Assembly (NCBI GenBank): GCA_964481425.1
Contig: CAYZTM010000026.1
Span: 1-53,293, forward strand
Direction: 5' to 3'
DNA: 53,293 nt
Source: MKUN01 sp964481425
GTDB lineage: Bacteria; Bacteroidota; Bacteroidia; Chitinophagales; Chitinophagaceae
Within the stretch, counting starts at the first letter, position 1, and each line of letters begins with the position of its first letter. The position numbers were made by a program, and so were the translations under genes. The notes beneath the pieces were generated by a model that was not told the origin of the DNA, did not search any database, and saw only the letters and a list, made by a program, of their open reading frames with translations. Positions 10,362 to 20,262 of this stretch are shown here, piece by piece.

Positions 10362-10369
10362 CAAAAATA
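10362..10369 (-). promoter_or_regulatory. -7 promoter element (TATTTTTG) for the DUF5606 gene
   Basis: Plus-strand CAAAAATA at 10362-10369 reads TATTTTTG on the minus strand, 18 bases before the chosen ATG. This supports the start at 10343, since the longer frame would begin inside the promoter. Confidence 0.65.
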
Positions 10370-10448
10370 AGCTATTACGCTTGATTTGCCTCCCTTCTGA
10401 TGCATATTGTTGTTTACTATTTCACCATTCCTGTAATGCCGGGAAGCC

Positions 10449-13400
10449 TTACCTGATCAGTGTTATATCACCTTTTATCATTTGTTTATTGCTGGCATCA
10501 CCCTTGTTCCCGCATATGAACTCCATGTAGAAATAATAGGTACCCATATCCTGCGGAACGCCCTTGAAGGTGCCATCCCAGCCCGAGCTTATCTCGCTGC
10601 TGGTATAAACCATCTGGCCGAAGCGGTTGAAAATGGATAGCTTAATGAGCTGCATGTCTCCCTTATATACCGGGCGGAACACATCGTTCTTGCCGTCACC
10701 GTTAGGTGTAAAGGCATTGGGTATGTAAGGTGTACAGCAGTTGTCATACTCTACCTGTGCCTCACCCGACGAGATACAATCATGAGCGTCATGGATCACT
10801 ACCCTATAGAAACCATTAGGCAGGCCGGTGATCCTGTTACTACCCGACGGGTGTGTAGTGTCCGTACTCCATACATAAGTGTAGGGAGGTGTACCACCAG
10901 CTACGGTAACAATTACTGCACCGTTGTCATCCACGCCTTCGCATAGGTTACCGTTGGTACGCATTTTCAGTGTTATCGAATCCGGCTGCGGTACGGGTAC
11001 TCTTTCTGTCTTCTTACAATTTGCACTGTCTATCACGGTGATCATGTGATAGCCCGGAGCCTGTCCTGTAAACTCATTGTTGGAAGTAGGCGGATTAGGC
11101 TGGTCATCTACCTGGTAGGTGAATGGCGGCACACCACCTGAAGCATTGATAACGATCACACCATCGGATACACCGTAGCAACTGGTTGGCGTAATGCCGG
11201 GTTCAGACAATACGATGTGTGGTAAGCCGGTCAGCGTAATGGTCGTATCATGTGTACAGTTATTGTGGTCTATGGCATAGAAGGTATAAGTACCTTCCGG
11301 CAAACCGGAGAATGTTGTATTCGAAGTATAATCTACCGGGTTTTGCCCATACATATATGGCGGTGTACCTCCTGTTGCCTGCAGGTCCACAGCACCGTCT
11401 GCAAAGCCCTCGCAGGTCGGATTGGTAATATTGGCGCCAGAGAATGCAAATGGTTCAGGTTGTTCCAGTGTCACACTCGAGTCAACGGTACAGCCATTGG
11501 CATCCTTGCCATGTACCGTATGCGCGCCTGCATATAAATTGCCCAGGCTGCTTGAGGTCTGGAACGGATTGCCGTCGGCAGCATAGGAGTAGTTAGGCGT
11601 GCCACCATTCAGGAATACCTGTATGATGCCGTTCTGATCGCCCCAGCATTTTGGCTCGATGTAGGTAATGTCTATTATCTCAAGCTTAGGAGGCTGTGTC
11701 ACAATAACGATGGTATCATAGGTGCAACCATTATTATCAACTACATGTACAGTATCTACGCTGGTAGGCAGGTTACCGAAAATATTCACACCGGATAGTG
11801 CGCCGTTGTTCAATGCATAAGTATAGTTAGGTGTGCCGCCTGTGGCATTTGCGGTAATAACACCATTGCTAAACCCAAAGCAGGTCGGCCGGTCGATATT
11901 GATATTGGCACCCAGTATAGGGGGTTCGGTCACCACTACAGCAGTATCCTTGATACAACCATTCACATCTTTGATGTGTATCGTGTATGTGCCAGCGGGC
12001 AGGTTCGGGAAAATACTGGTCGGACTGTATGGGTTGTTACCAAAGGCATAAGTATATGGGCTCGTTGCGCCACTGCCCTGTACGCTTATTACGCCTATAC
12101 TTTGGCCGAAACATAACTCGTCGGTAATGTTGAACAGCCCGACAGGATTAAGTGAGTCTATTATGGATATCGTTGTGTCTTTGACGCAGCCATTCAGGTC
12201 TTTGATATGGAATGTGTAAGTACCTGCTGCCAGCGGCTGGAACGTATTGGATAAGCCATAAGGGCCGGCGCCTTGTGCATAAGTGTAGCCGGGTGTGCCC
12301 CCTGAAGCAGTTAAGATCACATGCCCGTCGCCCAGTGTGTGACAGGTTGAGTTCTTTACAGAAGCAGTGACTGCTATAGGCGTGGGCTGTGTCAGTGTTA
12401 CTATGCTGTCTTTGGTACAGCCATTCGCATCTTTTACATGGACGGTATAAGTAGCAGCAACAAGCCCTACAAACGTATTGTTAGGACTATACGGGGCGGC
12501 ATTGATCGCATAGGTATAACCGGGTACACCCCCCGAAGCGCTCATGGTCATACTGCCGTTGGCAGAGCCATAGCACGATGGTTGTGTCATCAGAACCTGT
12601 GTTATCCTGAGTTCTGTGGGTTCAGTGATCGTAATTACTGTATCCTTCACACAGTTGTTGGCATCTTTGGTATGAATGGTATAAGTGCCTGCCGTGAGAC
12701 CATTGAAGGTATTCGATGGACCATAAGGCCCTGCATTCTGTGCATAGGTGTAGCCTGGCGTACCGCCGGCAGCGTTTATAATAATAGAAGCTGTGGCAGC
12801 ACCATGACAAAGCACATTGTTCACTACTGCGGCCACGGTAATAGCTGTAGGTTGCGTTACTGTCGCGTTGGTATCCAGGTAGCAACCCATAGCATCATGT
12901 ACATGTATGGTGTATGTTGCTGCAGTGAGGTTAGGGAATGTATTGACGCCGGAGAAAGGTCCTGCATTTAGCGCATAGGTATATGGGCTGATGGCATTGT
13001 TGCCTGTTGCGGTTATAGAGCCATCGTTACCACCGTTACAAAGCACGTTGCTGATAACCAGGGTGGCATGTACCGCAAGGGAGTCGTGAAGCGTGAGGGT
13101 AGTATCCTTGCTACACCCTGTTGAGTTGTGGATGTGGAAGGTATAAGTACCTGCTGCCAGCCCGGTGAAGTTGCCGCTCGGGCCAAAGGGACCTGCACCG
13201 TTCGCATAGGTGTAAGGTGGTGAATTATTATTGTAAGCATCAAGCGTCACCTGGCCGTTGGCAACACCGTTACATAGCGGGTTGGCTATGTAAGCATGTA
13301 CATATATTGGTGGACCGTCGGGTAGTGCCCAAACGCTGTCTTTCACACAAAGGTTGGCATCTTTAATATGCAAAGTATAAGTACCCGCTGCAAGCCCGGT

Positions 13401-15035
13401 AAATGTATTCGGGTTGCCATAGGCATTCACATTATAAGCGTAAGTGTACGGGGGCAGACCACCTGTACCGGTGATGGTAATAGAACCATCATTACCACCG
13501 GGGCAGGTTGGCAATGTATAGGTCAGCGATGCGAAGCTGGGGCCGGGAGGCTCGGCAAAGGTCACCACCGTATCTTTTGTACAACCTACATCGTTGGTAG
13601 TGCGTATAGTATAAGTGCCTGCCACAAGGCTATCTGTCAATGTATTGGTCAGGTTAGCATTGGTATGGATCACGTTCACGCCCTGTAAAACTGTCTCTGT
13701 CCACGGCGATACACCGGTAGCAACAGTAAATACGGCCTTCTTGGTACAGGTGGCCGGTGATACGAGAGTAACCGTGTTGCCCGGTAGCGGAGCAACTATG
13801 ATCGTATAAGTTATCGCCTGGTCAGCTGCAAGGGGACATTCGTTGTCCTGGTAGTGCAGCGTGAAGGTATAAGTTCCCGGGTTGACTGTGGTAGTGTTCC
13901 ATGCAAATATGCCCGTGGGGCTTGGCGTATGGTTATTGGTCACTGTATAAGTAGCACCTGCTGGTAAGCCGATAGCGGTTACGTCAATGGTATCGCCGTT
14001 GGCATCGGTCGGGTTAATGCTGAACGTGAAGGCGCCCACGCTTTTACATACACGCAGTGTTGTTGAGTCAAGTGTGACACCTGCTGAAGGATTTGAGATA
14101 ACACCGGAAGGTGGCCAGTTACTGCAGGTATTCAGCACCACAACGGTCATTTCGCGCTGGCTGGTACCCACAAGCACACCGTTACGATATTCCTGCACTT
14201 CCATACAGGCCAGCGAACGTTGCACAGCATTTGGCGTAAAGCTCATTTGCCCTGTAGTGGGAACGAACGTGAATGGATTAGCAGCTAATGGTGCAGTTGC
14301 GGTATATGGATTTATGTAGCTTACATTCGGTGGGTTGGCTGGGAAACCCGTACCATCGCGGCCGGGTATCTGTACATAGTAAAGACTGTCGCCGTTGGGA
14401 TCTACTGAACCGGGCGCATAGTTTGCAGGTATATTGAGGCAATAAAATGGTGTAGGTATGGTGCCGAATACAGAAGAACTGTTTGGAGTGCCCACTGCAG
14501 CAGTATTATTGAGTTTTGCATCCAGGGTAATAATAGTACTACCGGGGTTATTTACGTTAGTAATCGTACTGCTTCGTCCAGCCTGTGTAGCACCCATGTA
14601 ACCATCAAAGTGGAAACGCCAGTTGGCTGACTGGTAAGGTACCGTGTAAGTATAAGAGTAAATGAATTTCTTGATACCCGGTATGGTATTGTTCACGTTA
14701 GTGCAGGTAGTGTTGTTGATATCCGCAGGGCATACTGGCGTCACTTCCACACCATCGATCGGTGGCTCTTCCGCAAGCGTAAGCGTCGCGGTAGCATTGG
14801 TGTTCGGGTCGTCATAGACCTTTACCCGGCAGGTAGCATTTATCAGGTTGGGGAAAGCAGCTCCGGCACAGTCGCCATATACGATAACGTATATCTTGTA
14901 GTCATTACCCGATACCCAGGTATAGTACATATCGGTACCAAATACGTGCGTGGCAAAAGACCTGATTGAAGTGAGCAGAAGGATGCCTGCAATAAGAAAA
15001 GAGTAGCGCAGCACCTTTAGTACATTTTTTTTCAT
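10449..15035 (-). CDS. Giant SprB-repeat adhesin with T9SS gliding-associated C-terminal domain
   Basis: A 1528-residue secreted protein. Residues 1-28 are a signal peptide. The N-terminal ~330 residues begin THVFGTDMYYT and resemble the conserved head of Bacteroidota gliding-motility-associated surface proteins. Residues about 490-1425 hold 12 SprB-like repeats of about 75 residues, each with a C-x-G-x-x-(D/N)-G start, GGTPPYTY-type core, GTYT(I/F)H strand and (D/N)x(N/G)xC end. The last ~98 residues are the gliding-motility-associated (type B) C-terminal domain, PNAFTPNGDGKNDVFRP onward, which directs export by T9SS. Likely a cell-surface adhesin for gliding or attachment. The gene stands alone downstream of an AT-rich gap. 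Confidence 0.93.
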   Translation of the reverse strand: MKKNVLKVLRYSFLIAGILLLTSIRSFATHVFGTDMYYTWVSGNDYKIYVIVYGDCAGAAFPNLINATCRVKVYDDPNTNATATLTLAEEPPIDGVEVTPVCPADINNTTCTNVNNTIPGIKKFIYSYTYTVPYQSANWRFHFDGYMGATQAGRSSTITNVNNPGSTIITLDAKLNNTAAVGTPNSSSVFGTIPTPFYCLNIPANYAPGSVDPNGDSLYYVQIPGRDGTGFPANPPNVSYINPYTATAPLAANPFTFVPTTGQMSFTPNAVQRSLACMEVQEYRNGVLVGTSQREMTVVVLNTCSNWPPSGVISNPSAGVTLDSTTLRVCKSVGAFTFSINPTDANGDTIDVTAIGLPAGATYTVTNNHTPSPTGIFAWNTTTVNPGTYTFTLHYQDNECPLAADQAITYTIIVAPLPGNTVTLVSPATCTKKAVFTVATGVSPWTETVLQGVNVIHTNANLTNTLTDSLVAGTYTIRTTNDVGCTKDTVVTFAEPPGPSFASLTYTLPTCPGGNDGSITITGTGGLPPYTYAYNVNAYGNPNTFTGLAAGTYTLHIKDANLCVKDSVWALPDGPPIYVHAYIANPLCNGVANGQVTLDAYNNNSPPYTYANGAGPFGPSGNFTGLAAGTYTFHIHNSTGCSKDTTLTLHDSLAVHATLVISNVLCNGGNDGSITATGNNAISPYTYALNAGPFSGVNTFPNLTAATYTIHVHDAMGCYLDTNATVTQPTAITVAAVVNNVLCHGAATASIIINAAGGTPGYTYAQNAGPYGPSNTFNGLTAGTYTIHTKDANNCVKDTVITITEPTELRITQVLMTQPSCYGSANGSMTMSASGGVPGYTYAINAAPYSPNNTFVGLVAATYTVHVKDANGCTKDSIVTLTQPTPIAVTASVKNSTCHTLGDGHVILTASGGTPGYTYAQGAGPYGLSNTFQPLAAGTYTFHIKDLNGCVKDTTISIIDSLNPVGLFNITDELCFGQSIGVISVQGSGATSPYTYAFGNNPYSPTSIFPNLPAGTYTIHIKDVNGCIKDTAVVVTEPPILGANINIDRPTCFGFSNGVITANATGGTPNYTYALNNGALSGVNIFGNLPTSVDTVHVVDNNGCTYDTIVIVTQPPKLEIIDITYIEPKCWGDQNGIIQVFLNGGTPNYSYAADGNPFQTSSSLGNLYAGAHTVHGKDANGCTVDSSVTLEQPEPFAFSGANITNPTCEGFADGAVDLQATGGTPPYMYGQNPVDYTSNTTFSGLPEGTYTFYAIDHNNCTHDTTITLTGLPHIVLSEPGITPTSCYGVSDGVIVINASGGVPPFTYQVDDQPNPPTSNNEFTGQAPGYHMITVIDSANCKKTERVPVPQPDSITLKMRTNGNLCEGVDDNGAVIVTVAGGTPPYTYVWSTDTTHPSGSNRITGLPNGFYRVVIHDAHDCISSGEAQVEYDNCCTPYIPNAFTPNGDGKNDVFRPVYKGDMQLIKLSIFNRFGQMVYTSSEISSGWDGTFKGVPQDMGTYYFYMEFICGNKGDASNKQMIKGDITLIR
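10746..13560 (-). repeat. Twelve tandem SprB-type coding repeats (~225 bp each)
   Basis: Within the adhesin gene the protein repeats about every 75 residues. The repeat starts can be followed by the motifs CPGGNDG, CNGVANG, CNGGNDG, CHGAATA, CYGSANG, CHTLGDG, CFGQSIG, CFGFSNG, CWGDQNG, CEGFADG, CYGVSDG and CEGVDDN in order. Repeats 3-6 are most alike (Y-A-x-N-A-G/A-P-Y/F); the last three are the most diverged. Paired Cys at the two ends of each repeat could form a disulfide. Confidence 0.88.
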
Positions 15036-15410
15036 AAAAGCGTTTCGACAAAAAAGTTTGACAATGTTTTATACAAAGAGTAAAGGGTGATCAATTCTAT
15101 ATTTTTTCAAGGCGGGGTAATCATGTATGGGGTATTTTTGCTAACGATACAAATCATTTCAGATCATACTTTCCAAGCAAAAATTCTATAATTCAAAAAT
15201 ACAGGGTTTTAAAGATACTATGAAAATTTAACAAATCCTTTTAAGCCATAAAGAAATTGAACATTATATTTTTATAACTGCCACGTTTTAGTTTGAATTT
15301 TCGCACCCTATAAAAATAAATATTTATAATTTATCGCTGATAATGCAAAAAATGACGTGAATGGGGCAAATCCTGTGGAGTATTTATCGCAGGTATGGGA
15401 AAGGCCACAT
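15036..15410. other. AT-rich gene-free stretch upstream of the adhesin gene
   Basis: About 375 bases with no supportable gene. It is markedly AT-rich compared with its neighbours. A minus-strand TATTTTTG (plus CAAAAATA, 15194-15201) could be a -7 element for the adhesin with a leader of about 150 nt; no matching -33 site was seen. Confidence 0.5.
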
Positions 15411-16922
15411 CTAGAACAGCCTTTTGTTAGCACGAACCGTTTTCAGGTATTCATTAAGATCGATGGAAGGTTTTAAAATGATCAACAGGGAAGTATATAT
15501 AACCACCAATAATATGGAGCGCCATCCCGCATCAAGGAAAAGACCGAAGAAATTAGCCCCGGTACGCTGATAAGTATGAGGTATGAAATAAACGGCCAGG
15601 AAGGATATGCCGCCGGCAAAAAGTACGCGCCAGCTTTTATTTGTAAATGGCAGTAAATGCATTTTCCGGTACAGATATATCATTTTGCCAATATTGAATA
15701 CCATGAGTGCAATGGTAGCACTCCAGGCTGAGCCGTAAAAACCATATTGTGGTATTAAGATCCTGTTCAGTGCAATGGCAACACCTACCAACACGATCGC
15801 AATGTAGAAATTGAACTTATAATATCGGGAGATGCCGATCACCTCACTATTCAGGCCTGTTGCCATATCGACCATCCGTCCGAGCATCAGTATCAATACA
15901 AGACCGGAAACAGCTTTGTAACCGGGAGGCAGCACAGAAACAATAGAGTCCAGGTTACAGGCAATAAGCGTAACCATGGCGACGGCCACAATAAGAATAT
16001 TGACACCCGAACGATGGAAAAGATCCTCAAGTTTATCTTTCTCTCCTTGAATGTAAGCACTATTCAGAATAGGGTATGCCGCCGAGATCATTGCACGGTA
16101 AGGTATCACCATAAGTGTAGCTATATATACAGCTATAGTATATACCGCCAGGGCACCCATCCCTGACTTATCAAGCGGGGCCAGCATCAAAGAGTCTACA
16201 AACCCGATAATATTCAAAGATGCACCATAGAGCAGGTTGTACCAGGAATAGTTTATGATTTCTTTATATTCAGCTCGGGTAAATGCGCCCCATTTAAATG
16301 AGATGCCAAAGCCTTCCGTTCGCATGGCGATGAACAACATAACAAGCGATGGTATGGTGTACATTAGCACGGTGTAAACGATAAAATCATGGAAGGATAT
16401 CCAATGTAAAAAGTAAAGGACAATGAAAAGGATATTGACCAATCGCAACAACACTTCGCGTGTGAATGCTGCTGCTGCAACTTTTACCTGCGAGATCAGG
16501 TACTGCTCAATGAAGTTCATAAAACTCCATAGCAATACGAGTACCGGTACCCACAGGTAATATCTATTTACCAGGTTTCGGTCGCCCGGTTGGTATAGGT
16601 TTACCACATCATTACGGAACATTAAATAAGGGATGGTTAGTACAACGGTAGCAGCCAATGGCACTAGTGAGCAAATGGCTACCAATACTTTTTTTCGCTC
16701 GTCTTTCCCTGCATATCGTTGTGTAAAAGTGTAGGCTAATGATGCGGTACCCATCAAGGTCAGCAAATGCGCTATTGCCCCTTCGATGTTGACATTTTTC
16801 GTAAAGCCATATTGCTGCTGACTAAATATCTGTGGGCTTATGAATACAATAAGCGCTCCCAGCAGCGCGCCCGCGAAGTTTACAATAGTGGTCTTGACCG
16901 ATTGACGGAATACAATGCCCAT
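15411..16922 (-). CDS. Polysaccharide flippase (Wzx/MVF-type membrane protein)
   Basis: A 503-residue polytopic inner-membrane protein with about 12-14 hydrophobic segments spread over its full length. The opening VFRQSVKTTIVNFAGALLGALIVFISPQIFS and the paired six-helix layout are typical of the lipopolysaccharide/oligosaccharide flippase family in the MOP superfamily, which moves undecaprenyl-linked glycans to the periplasm. No glycosyltransferase cluster is next to it (the nearest glycosyltransferase is at 24-25 kb), so the glycan it handles is unknown. A -7 element lies about 30 bases upstream. Confidence 0.85.
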   Translation of the reverse strand: MGIVFRQSVKTTIVNFAGALLGALIVFISPQIFSQQQYGFTKNVNIEGAIAHLLTLMGTASLAYTFTQRYAGKDERKKVLVAICSLVPLAATVVLTIPYLMFRNDVVNLYQPGDRNLVNRYYLWVPVLVLLWSFMNFIEQYLISQVKVAAAAFTREVLLRLVNILFIVLYFLHWISFHDFIVYTVLMYTIPSLVMLFIAMRTEGFGISFKWGAFTRAEYKEIINYSWYNLLYGASLNIIGFVDSLMLAPLDKSGMGALAVYTIAVYIATLMVIPYRAMISAAYPILNSAYIQGEKDKLEDLFHRSGVNILIVAVAMVTLIACNLDSIVSVLPPGYKAVSGLVLILMLGRMVDMATGLNSEVIGISRYYKFNFYIAIVLVGVAIALNRILIPQYGFYGSAWSATIALMVFNIGKMIYLYRKMHLLPFTNKSWRVLFAGGISFLAVYFIPHTYQRTGANFFGLFLDAGWRSILLVVIYTSLLIILKPSIDLNEYLKTVRANKRLF

Positions 16923-16951
16923 TGGCTATAAAGATAGTATATACTCCAGGT

Positions 16952-16959
16952 CAAAAGTA
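16952..16959 (-). promoter_or_regulatory. -7 promoter element (TACTTTTG) for the flippase gene
   Basis: Plus-strand CAAAAGTA, a perfect match on the minus strand, 29 bases before the ATG. Confidence 0.6.
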
Positions 16960-17008
16960 AAAATGCAAAAGTCAAAAAATTGATAAAACGCAAAATTGTA
17001 GGAACTAA

Positions 17009-17034
17009 GAAGCCCCGCAAATATGCGGGGCTTC
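17009..17034 (-). terminator. Hairpin after the OmpA-family gene
   Basis: An 11-bp perfect stem (GAAGCCCCGCA / TGCGGGGCTTC) with the 4-nt loop AATA, 21 bases past the OmpA-gene stop. The U-tract is weak, so the role as a terminator rests on the stem and location. Confidence 0.65.
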
Positions 17035-17055
17035 GCTATAAACTGTTATTGGGTA

Positions 17056-19329
17056 TTATTCTTTCAGGTGCAGGTCCATGGTCACACGGCGGTTTTGTGC
17101 GCGTCCCTTGGCTGTCTTGTTACTGGCTACAGGTTGTGTATCGCCATAGCCATTGGTCACCAGCCTGTTCTCTGCTATGCCCTGGCTTACGAAATAATCT
17201 TTAACAGAGTTAGCCCTGTCCTTCGACAATTGCATGTTCCTTTCCGGCTTGCCTACATTATCGGTATGGCCGTCGATGGTCATGTAATAATCAGGGTAAT
17301 CGTTCAGTATCTTAACTATTTCGTTCAATAAGGGGAAAGAAGCCTTTTTGATCACTGCCTTGCCGGTTTCGAATTGTATGGCCGTTGCCGCAAAAGCAAG
17401 ACGTTTTTTCACTTCCACGCTTACCTCAGGGCAGCCGTGGTTGGCTATAGTGCCTTTTACGGTTGGGCATTTGTCCTCGTTGTCCGGTATACCGTCATTG
17501 TCGGTATCAGGGCAGCCATGGTTAGCTATAGGCCCTGCTGCATTGGGGCAGGCATCCTCATTGTCGGCAATACCGTCACCATCGCTGTCCGGGCAGCCTT
17601 TGAACTGCGGCAGGCCTTTTTGGTCGGGGCATTTGTCATCAATATCGGCAATACCGTCACCGTCGCGGTCAGGGCAGCCACCTAAGGCTACGGGGCCGGC
17701 TTCGGTCGGGCACCTGTCCTGTGCATCAGCTACGCTGTCCAGGTCAGCATCGGGGCAGCCCATAGCTGTTTTTGAACCTGCCAGGTCAGGACATTTATCG
17801 CTGCTGTCGGGTATGCCATCGTGGTCGCGGTCAGGGTCAGGGCAACCCATGTAGGCCCATACACCTTTTTCGCCGGGGCATTTATCCTTTTTGTTCGATA
17901 CCAGGTCACCGTCGCTGTCCTTAGGTTTCCTTTTTGAGAATGGCACATAGGCGCCGAAATAGAAATTGGCGCCATAGGCTGAATTGGTAATGACACCCAA
18001 CAGGTCATCGCTGCCTATGAAGAAGCCCGATACGCGGAGGCCAAGGCCCACCTTAACACTCTTGCTGAGGAAGCTGTAAGTAATGGGTAAGCCGGCGCTG
18101 AACACACGCATGTCGTAGCGAGGGGTTAAGGTCAGCTGGCTGTATATACTGTTACCGGTCACGTCGCGGGGCGCGATGTTACCCATAAAGGTCAGGTTTA
18201 CAAAAAGTCCTTTTATTGCATGGTAGTCCACGCCAAGCACCAGCGCTGTAGGAAGGTGCACCTTTGTAGCAGTAGTGCTGTCATCAACAACGGTGAAGCC
18301 ATGTTGCTGTGCATAGTTCTTGAGTGAGTCGGCATTTTGTGTATGGTCATTTATTTCATTGCCCTTCAGTAGGGCAGCCGTACCACTATTGCTTACAGAC
18401 AGGGTACGTACATTTTTACTGTATTTGATGGAGCCGATGTCGGTCACTGCGGCTGAAAAGCGCAGCATGTAGGGATTAGCCCCCGGATCTGTAAGGCCGG
18501 TCTGCCCATCCATATCGTATTTGTATTTGGCAACATCGGGCCTGTACTCATATACAAAACCGATGTCAGCGCCAAGTCCTTTACCCGCACCTTTGAAAAG
18601 GTTGCCGGTAATATCGCTTGAATTGTTGAAATCGATACCGCCACTTCTGAAGGCAAGGTCAGAATTATTCACCTTCCACAGGTCTGTAGCGGCAGTATAG
18701 TTCACATCCAGATTCTTGCTTACAATGCTTGCATAGCCTATACCCATCAGGTAGCGCGCTGTGAGGCCGCCTTTTATCATATTCTTGCCATTGTCGAATA
18801 GTACACCGCCGTAGCTAAGGCCTATTTCTGTCCAGCCATGAAGGGTCCAGTTGAACTGGTTGCCGTTCGACGAATAATCCGTTTGGTCGTTGGCATTGGT
18901 GACAGTACGGAAGATGCTGTCGTCAATATTATGCACCTGGTTGTAGATGCGCGCCCTGGTAGTAATGGCTATCGCATGCTTTTTTCCAAGGCTTATCAAT
19001 GCTCCCGGTCCGCGCAGTTCGCCATAAGGCAACATAGCGCTGAATTTGCCGGAGTTTTTCACATTCACATAGTCGCTTACCTTGAAGCTGTCGCTCCCCG
19101 TAGCATGGAAGACATTCTTTGAATTGATAGTGCCCATGCTGTTATCGAGTCCGAAGTTCATCGAGAAAAGGTCGATGGTGAACTTGTGCCTTGAGTCTGC
19201 AATGTTTGCAGGGTTCAGGTACAGGCCATTGGTACCGCTCCAGTTGCTGGTGGCAATGCCTATGTAGCGCTGTGCCTGTGAGATGAGCGGCAGCAGGGCT
19301 GCCATAAGGATGAGTAGCTGTTTTTTCAT
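17056..19329 (-). CDS. OmpA-family outer-membrane protein with DUF5723 barrel-like region and TSP3 repeats
   Basis: 757 residues from the ATG at 19329 (a TTG two codons upstream is less likely). Residues 1-20 are a signal peptide ending SQA-Q. Residues about 20-440 match the DUF5723 type of Bacteroidota outer-membrane proteins, probably a beta-barrel. About 470-640 hold six thrombospondin type-3-like calcium-binding repeats (D-x-D-x-D-G and GCPD motifs). The last ~110 residues are an OmpA peptidoglycan-binding domain (TIDGHTDNVG, NMQLSKDRANSVKDYF, GYGDTQP). It probably links outer membrane and cell wall. A 7/8 -7-like site lies about 40 bases upstream. Confidence 0.93.
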   Translation of the reverse strand: MKKQLLILMAALLPLISQAQRYIGIATSNWSGTNGLYLNPANIADSRHKFTIDLFSMNFGLDNSMGTINSKNVFHATGSDSFKVSDYVNVKNSGKFSAMLPYGELRGPGALISLGKKHAIAITTRARIYNQVHNIDDSIFRTVTNANDQTDYSSNGNQFNWTLHGWTEIGLSYGGVLFDNGKNMIKGGLTARYLMGIGYASIVSKNLDVNYTAATDLWKVNNSDLAFRSGGIDFNNSSDITGNLFKGAGKGLGADIGFVYEYRPDVAKYKYDMDGQTGLTDPGANPYMLRFSAAVTDIGSIKYSKNVRTLSVSNSGTAALLKGNEINDHTQNADSLKNYAQQHGFTVVDDSTTATKVHLPTALVLGVDYHAIKGLFVNLTFMGNIAPRDVTGNSIYSQLTLTPRYDMRVFSAGLPITYSFLSKSVKVGLGLRVSGFFIGSDDLLGVITNSAYGANFYFGAYVPFSKRKPKDSDGDLVSNKKDKCPGEKGVWAYMGCPDPDRDHDGIPDSSDKCPDLAGSKTAMGCPDADLDSVADAQDRCPTEAGPVALGGCPDRDGDGIADIDDKCPDQKGLPQFKGCPDSDGDGIADNEDACPNAAGPIANHGCPDTDNDGIPDNEDKCPTVKGTIANHGCPEVSVEVKKRLAFAATAIQFETGKAVIKKASFPLLNEIVKILNDYPDYYMTIDGHTDNVGKPERNMQLSKDRANSVKDYFVSQGIAENRLVTNGYGDTQPVASNKTAKGRAQNRRVTMDLHLKE

Positions 19330-19552
19330 ACGCAATTTATTTTGTTGTCGGATGTTGTGCTAAGGTGCATGAAAGGTAGTTCTTTACACTTTAGCCCCAT
19401 GTCAAATAAATACTACACCATACAAAAATAGAACCAGCGGACGAATAATGCTATACTACATTTATGGTATTTTTATTAAGTGGCGGTACGGATAGTGCCT
19501 TGTAAAGAAGAATTTTGGTACGTAATTTGACTTTTCATGTAAAAGAAACTGT

Positions 19553-20209
19553 ATGCGAACACCTTTGCTCTTTATCCTTCTTACCCTGGCTGTTACATCC
19601 TGTAAGAAGAGGGTTACAGTGAAAGATTTTTACCTATAGAAGTTCGCTAAAGATTATTATGATTATAAGGAGGGATCATATTGGATATTCCGCGACTCTT
19701 TAAGTGGTGATATTGATAGTTTTTCCGTCGTGCAATACGAAGACGAAATGATTTATGAGTATGAAGGAAGGAATGGAGATCCGGCACGACGCGAACAACT
19801 TTCAATATGGATACTGGAGTTTTCTTCTGATACTGCTAAGGGACGGATGTGTTTTCGATTTGATTTGTCAATGGATTATGGTACAAGGCTGGTTTACTGG
19901 GTGCGTCCTGTCGACTCAAGCCTTGATATGTTCACAAGCAACGAAACATCATATGCCACGGTTGAAGGACCGTGTGGTGATTCATTGTATGTCGGCGCAC
20001 AGCAATATCCAATAATGTATCTGGATTCTGTTCCCTACTATGAAGTCCATGAGCATTCTGAAAAAATTGTAGTCAACGGTTGTCCGGGGATGGCCTCGAG
20101 AAATTATCACTTTTTCTTAAATAAGGATGTTGGTTTGGTGAAGATAAGTTTGAATGATTACTATGCCAATCGTGTATGGAAGCTGTTGAAGTATAATATC
20201 ATCCGTTAA
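19553..20209 (+). pseudogene. Lipoprotein gene interrupted by an in-frame amber codon
   Basis: An ATG at 19553 opens a textbook lipoprotein signal (LLFILLTLAVTSC, lipobox Cys 17) followed by KKRVTVKDFYL and then TAG at 19637-19639. The same frame then stays open without another stop to TAA at 20207-20209, giving about 218 codons overall. The downstream part is acidic and Tyr-rich with two Cys near residues 145 and 183, and matches no family I recognise. The exact frame continuity and the intact terminator indicate one gene with a single nonsense mutation, or a sequencing error. A translation restart at the ATG at 19748 or 19730-area codons would lack the export signal. Confidence 0.75.
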
Positions 20210-20211
20210 AA

Positions 20212-20244
20212 AAACAAGGGCTAACCATCGGTTAGCCCTTGTTT
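20212..20244. terminator. Bidirectional terminator between the broken lipoprotein gene and tsf
   Basis: A perfect 15-bp stem (AAACAAGGGCTAACC and its complement) with the 3-nt loop ATC. A-rich and T-rich ends make it work in both directions; it starts 3 bases after the lipoprotein stop and lies 19 bases from the tsf stop. Confidence 0.9.
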
Positions 20245-20262
20245 AATATGTTACAGTATTGA

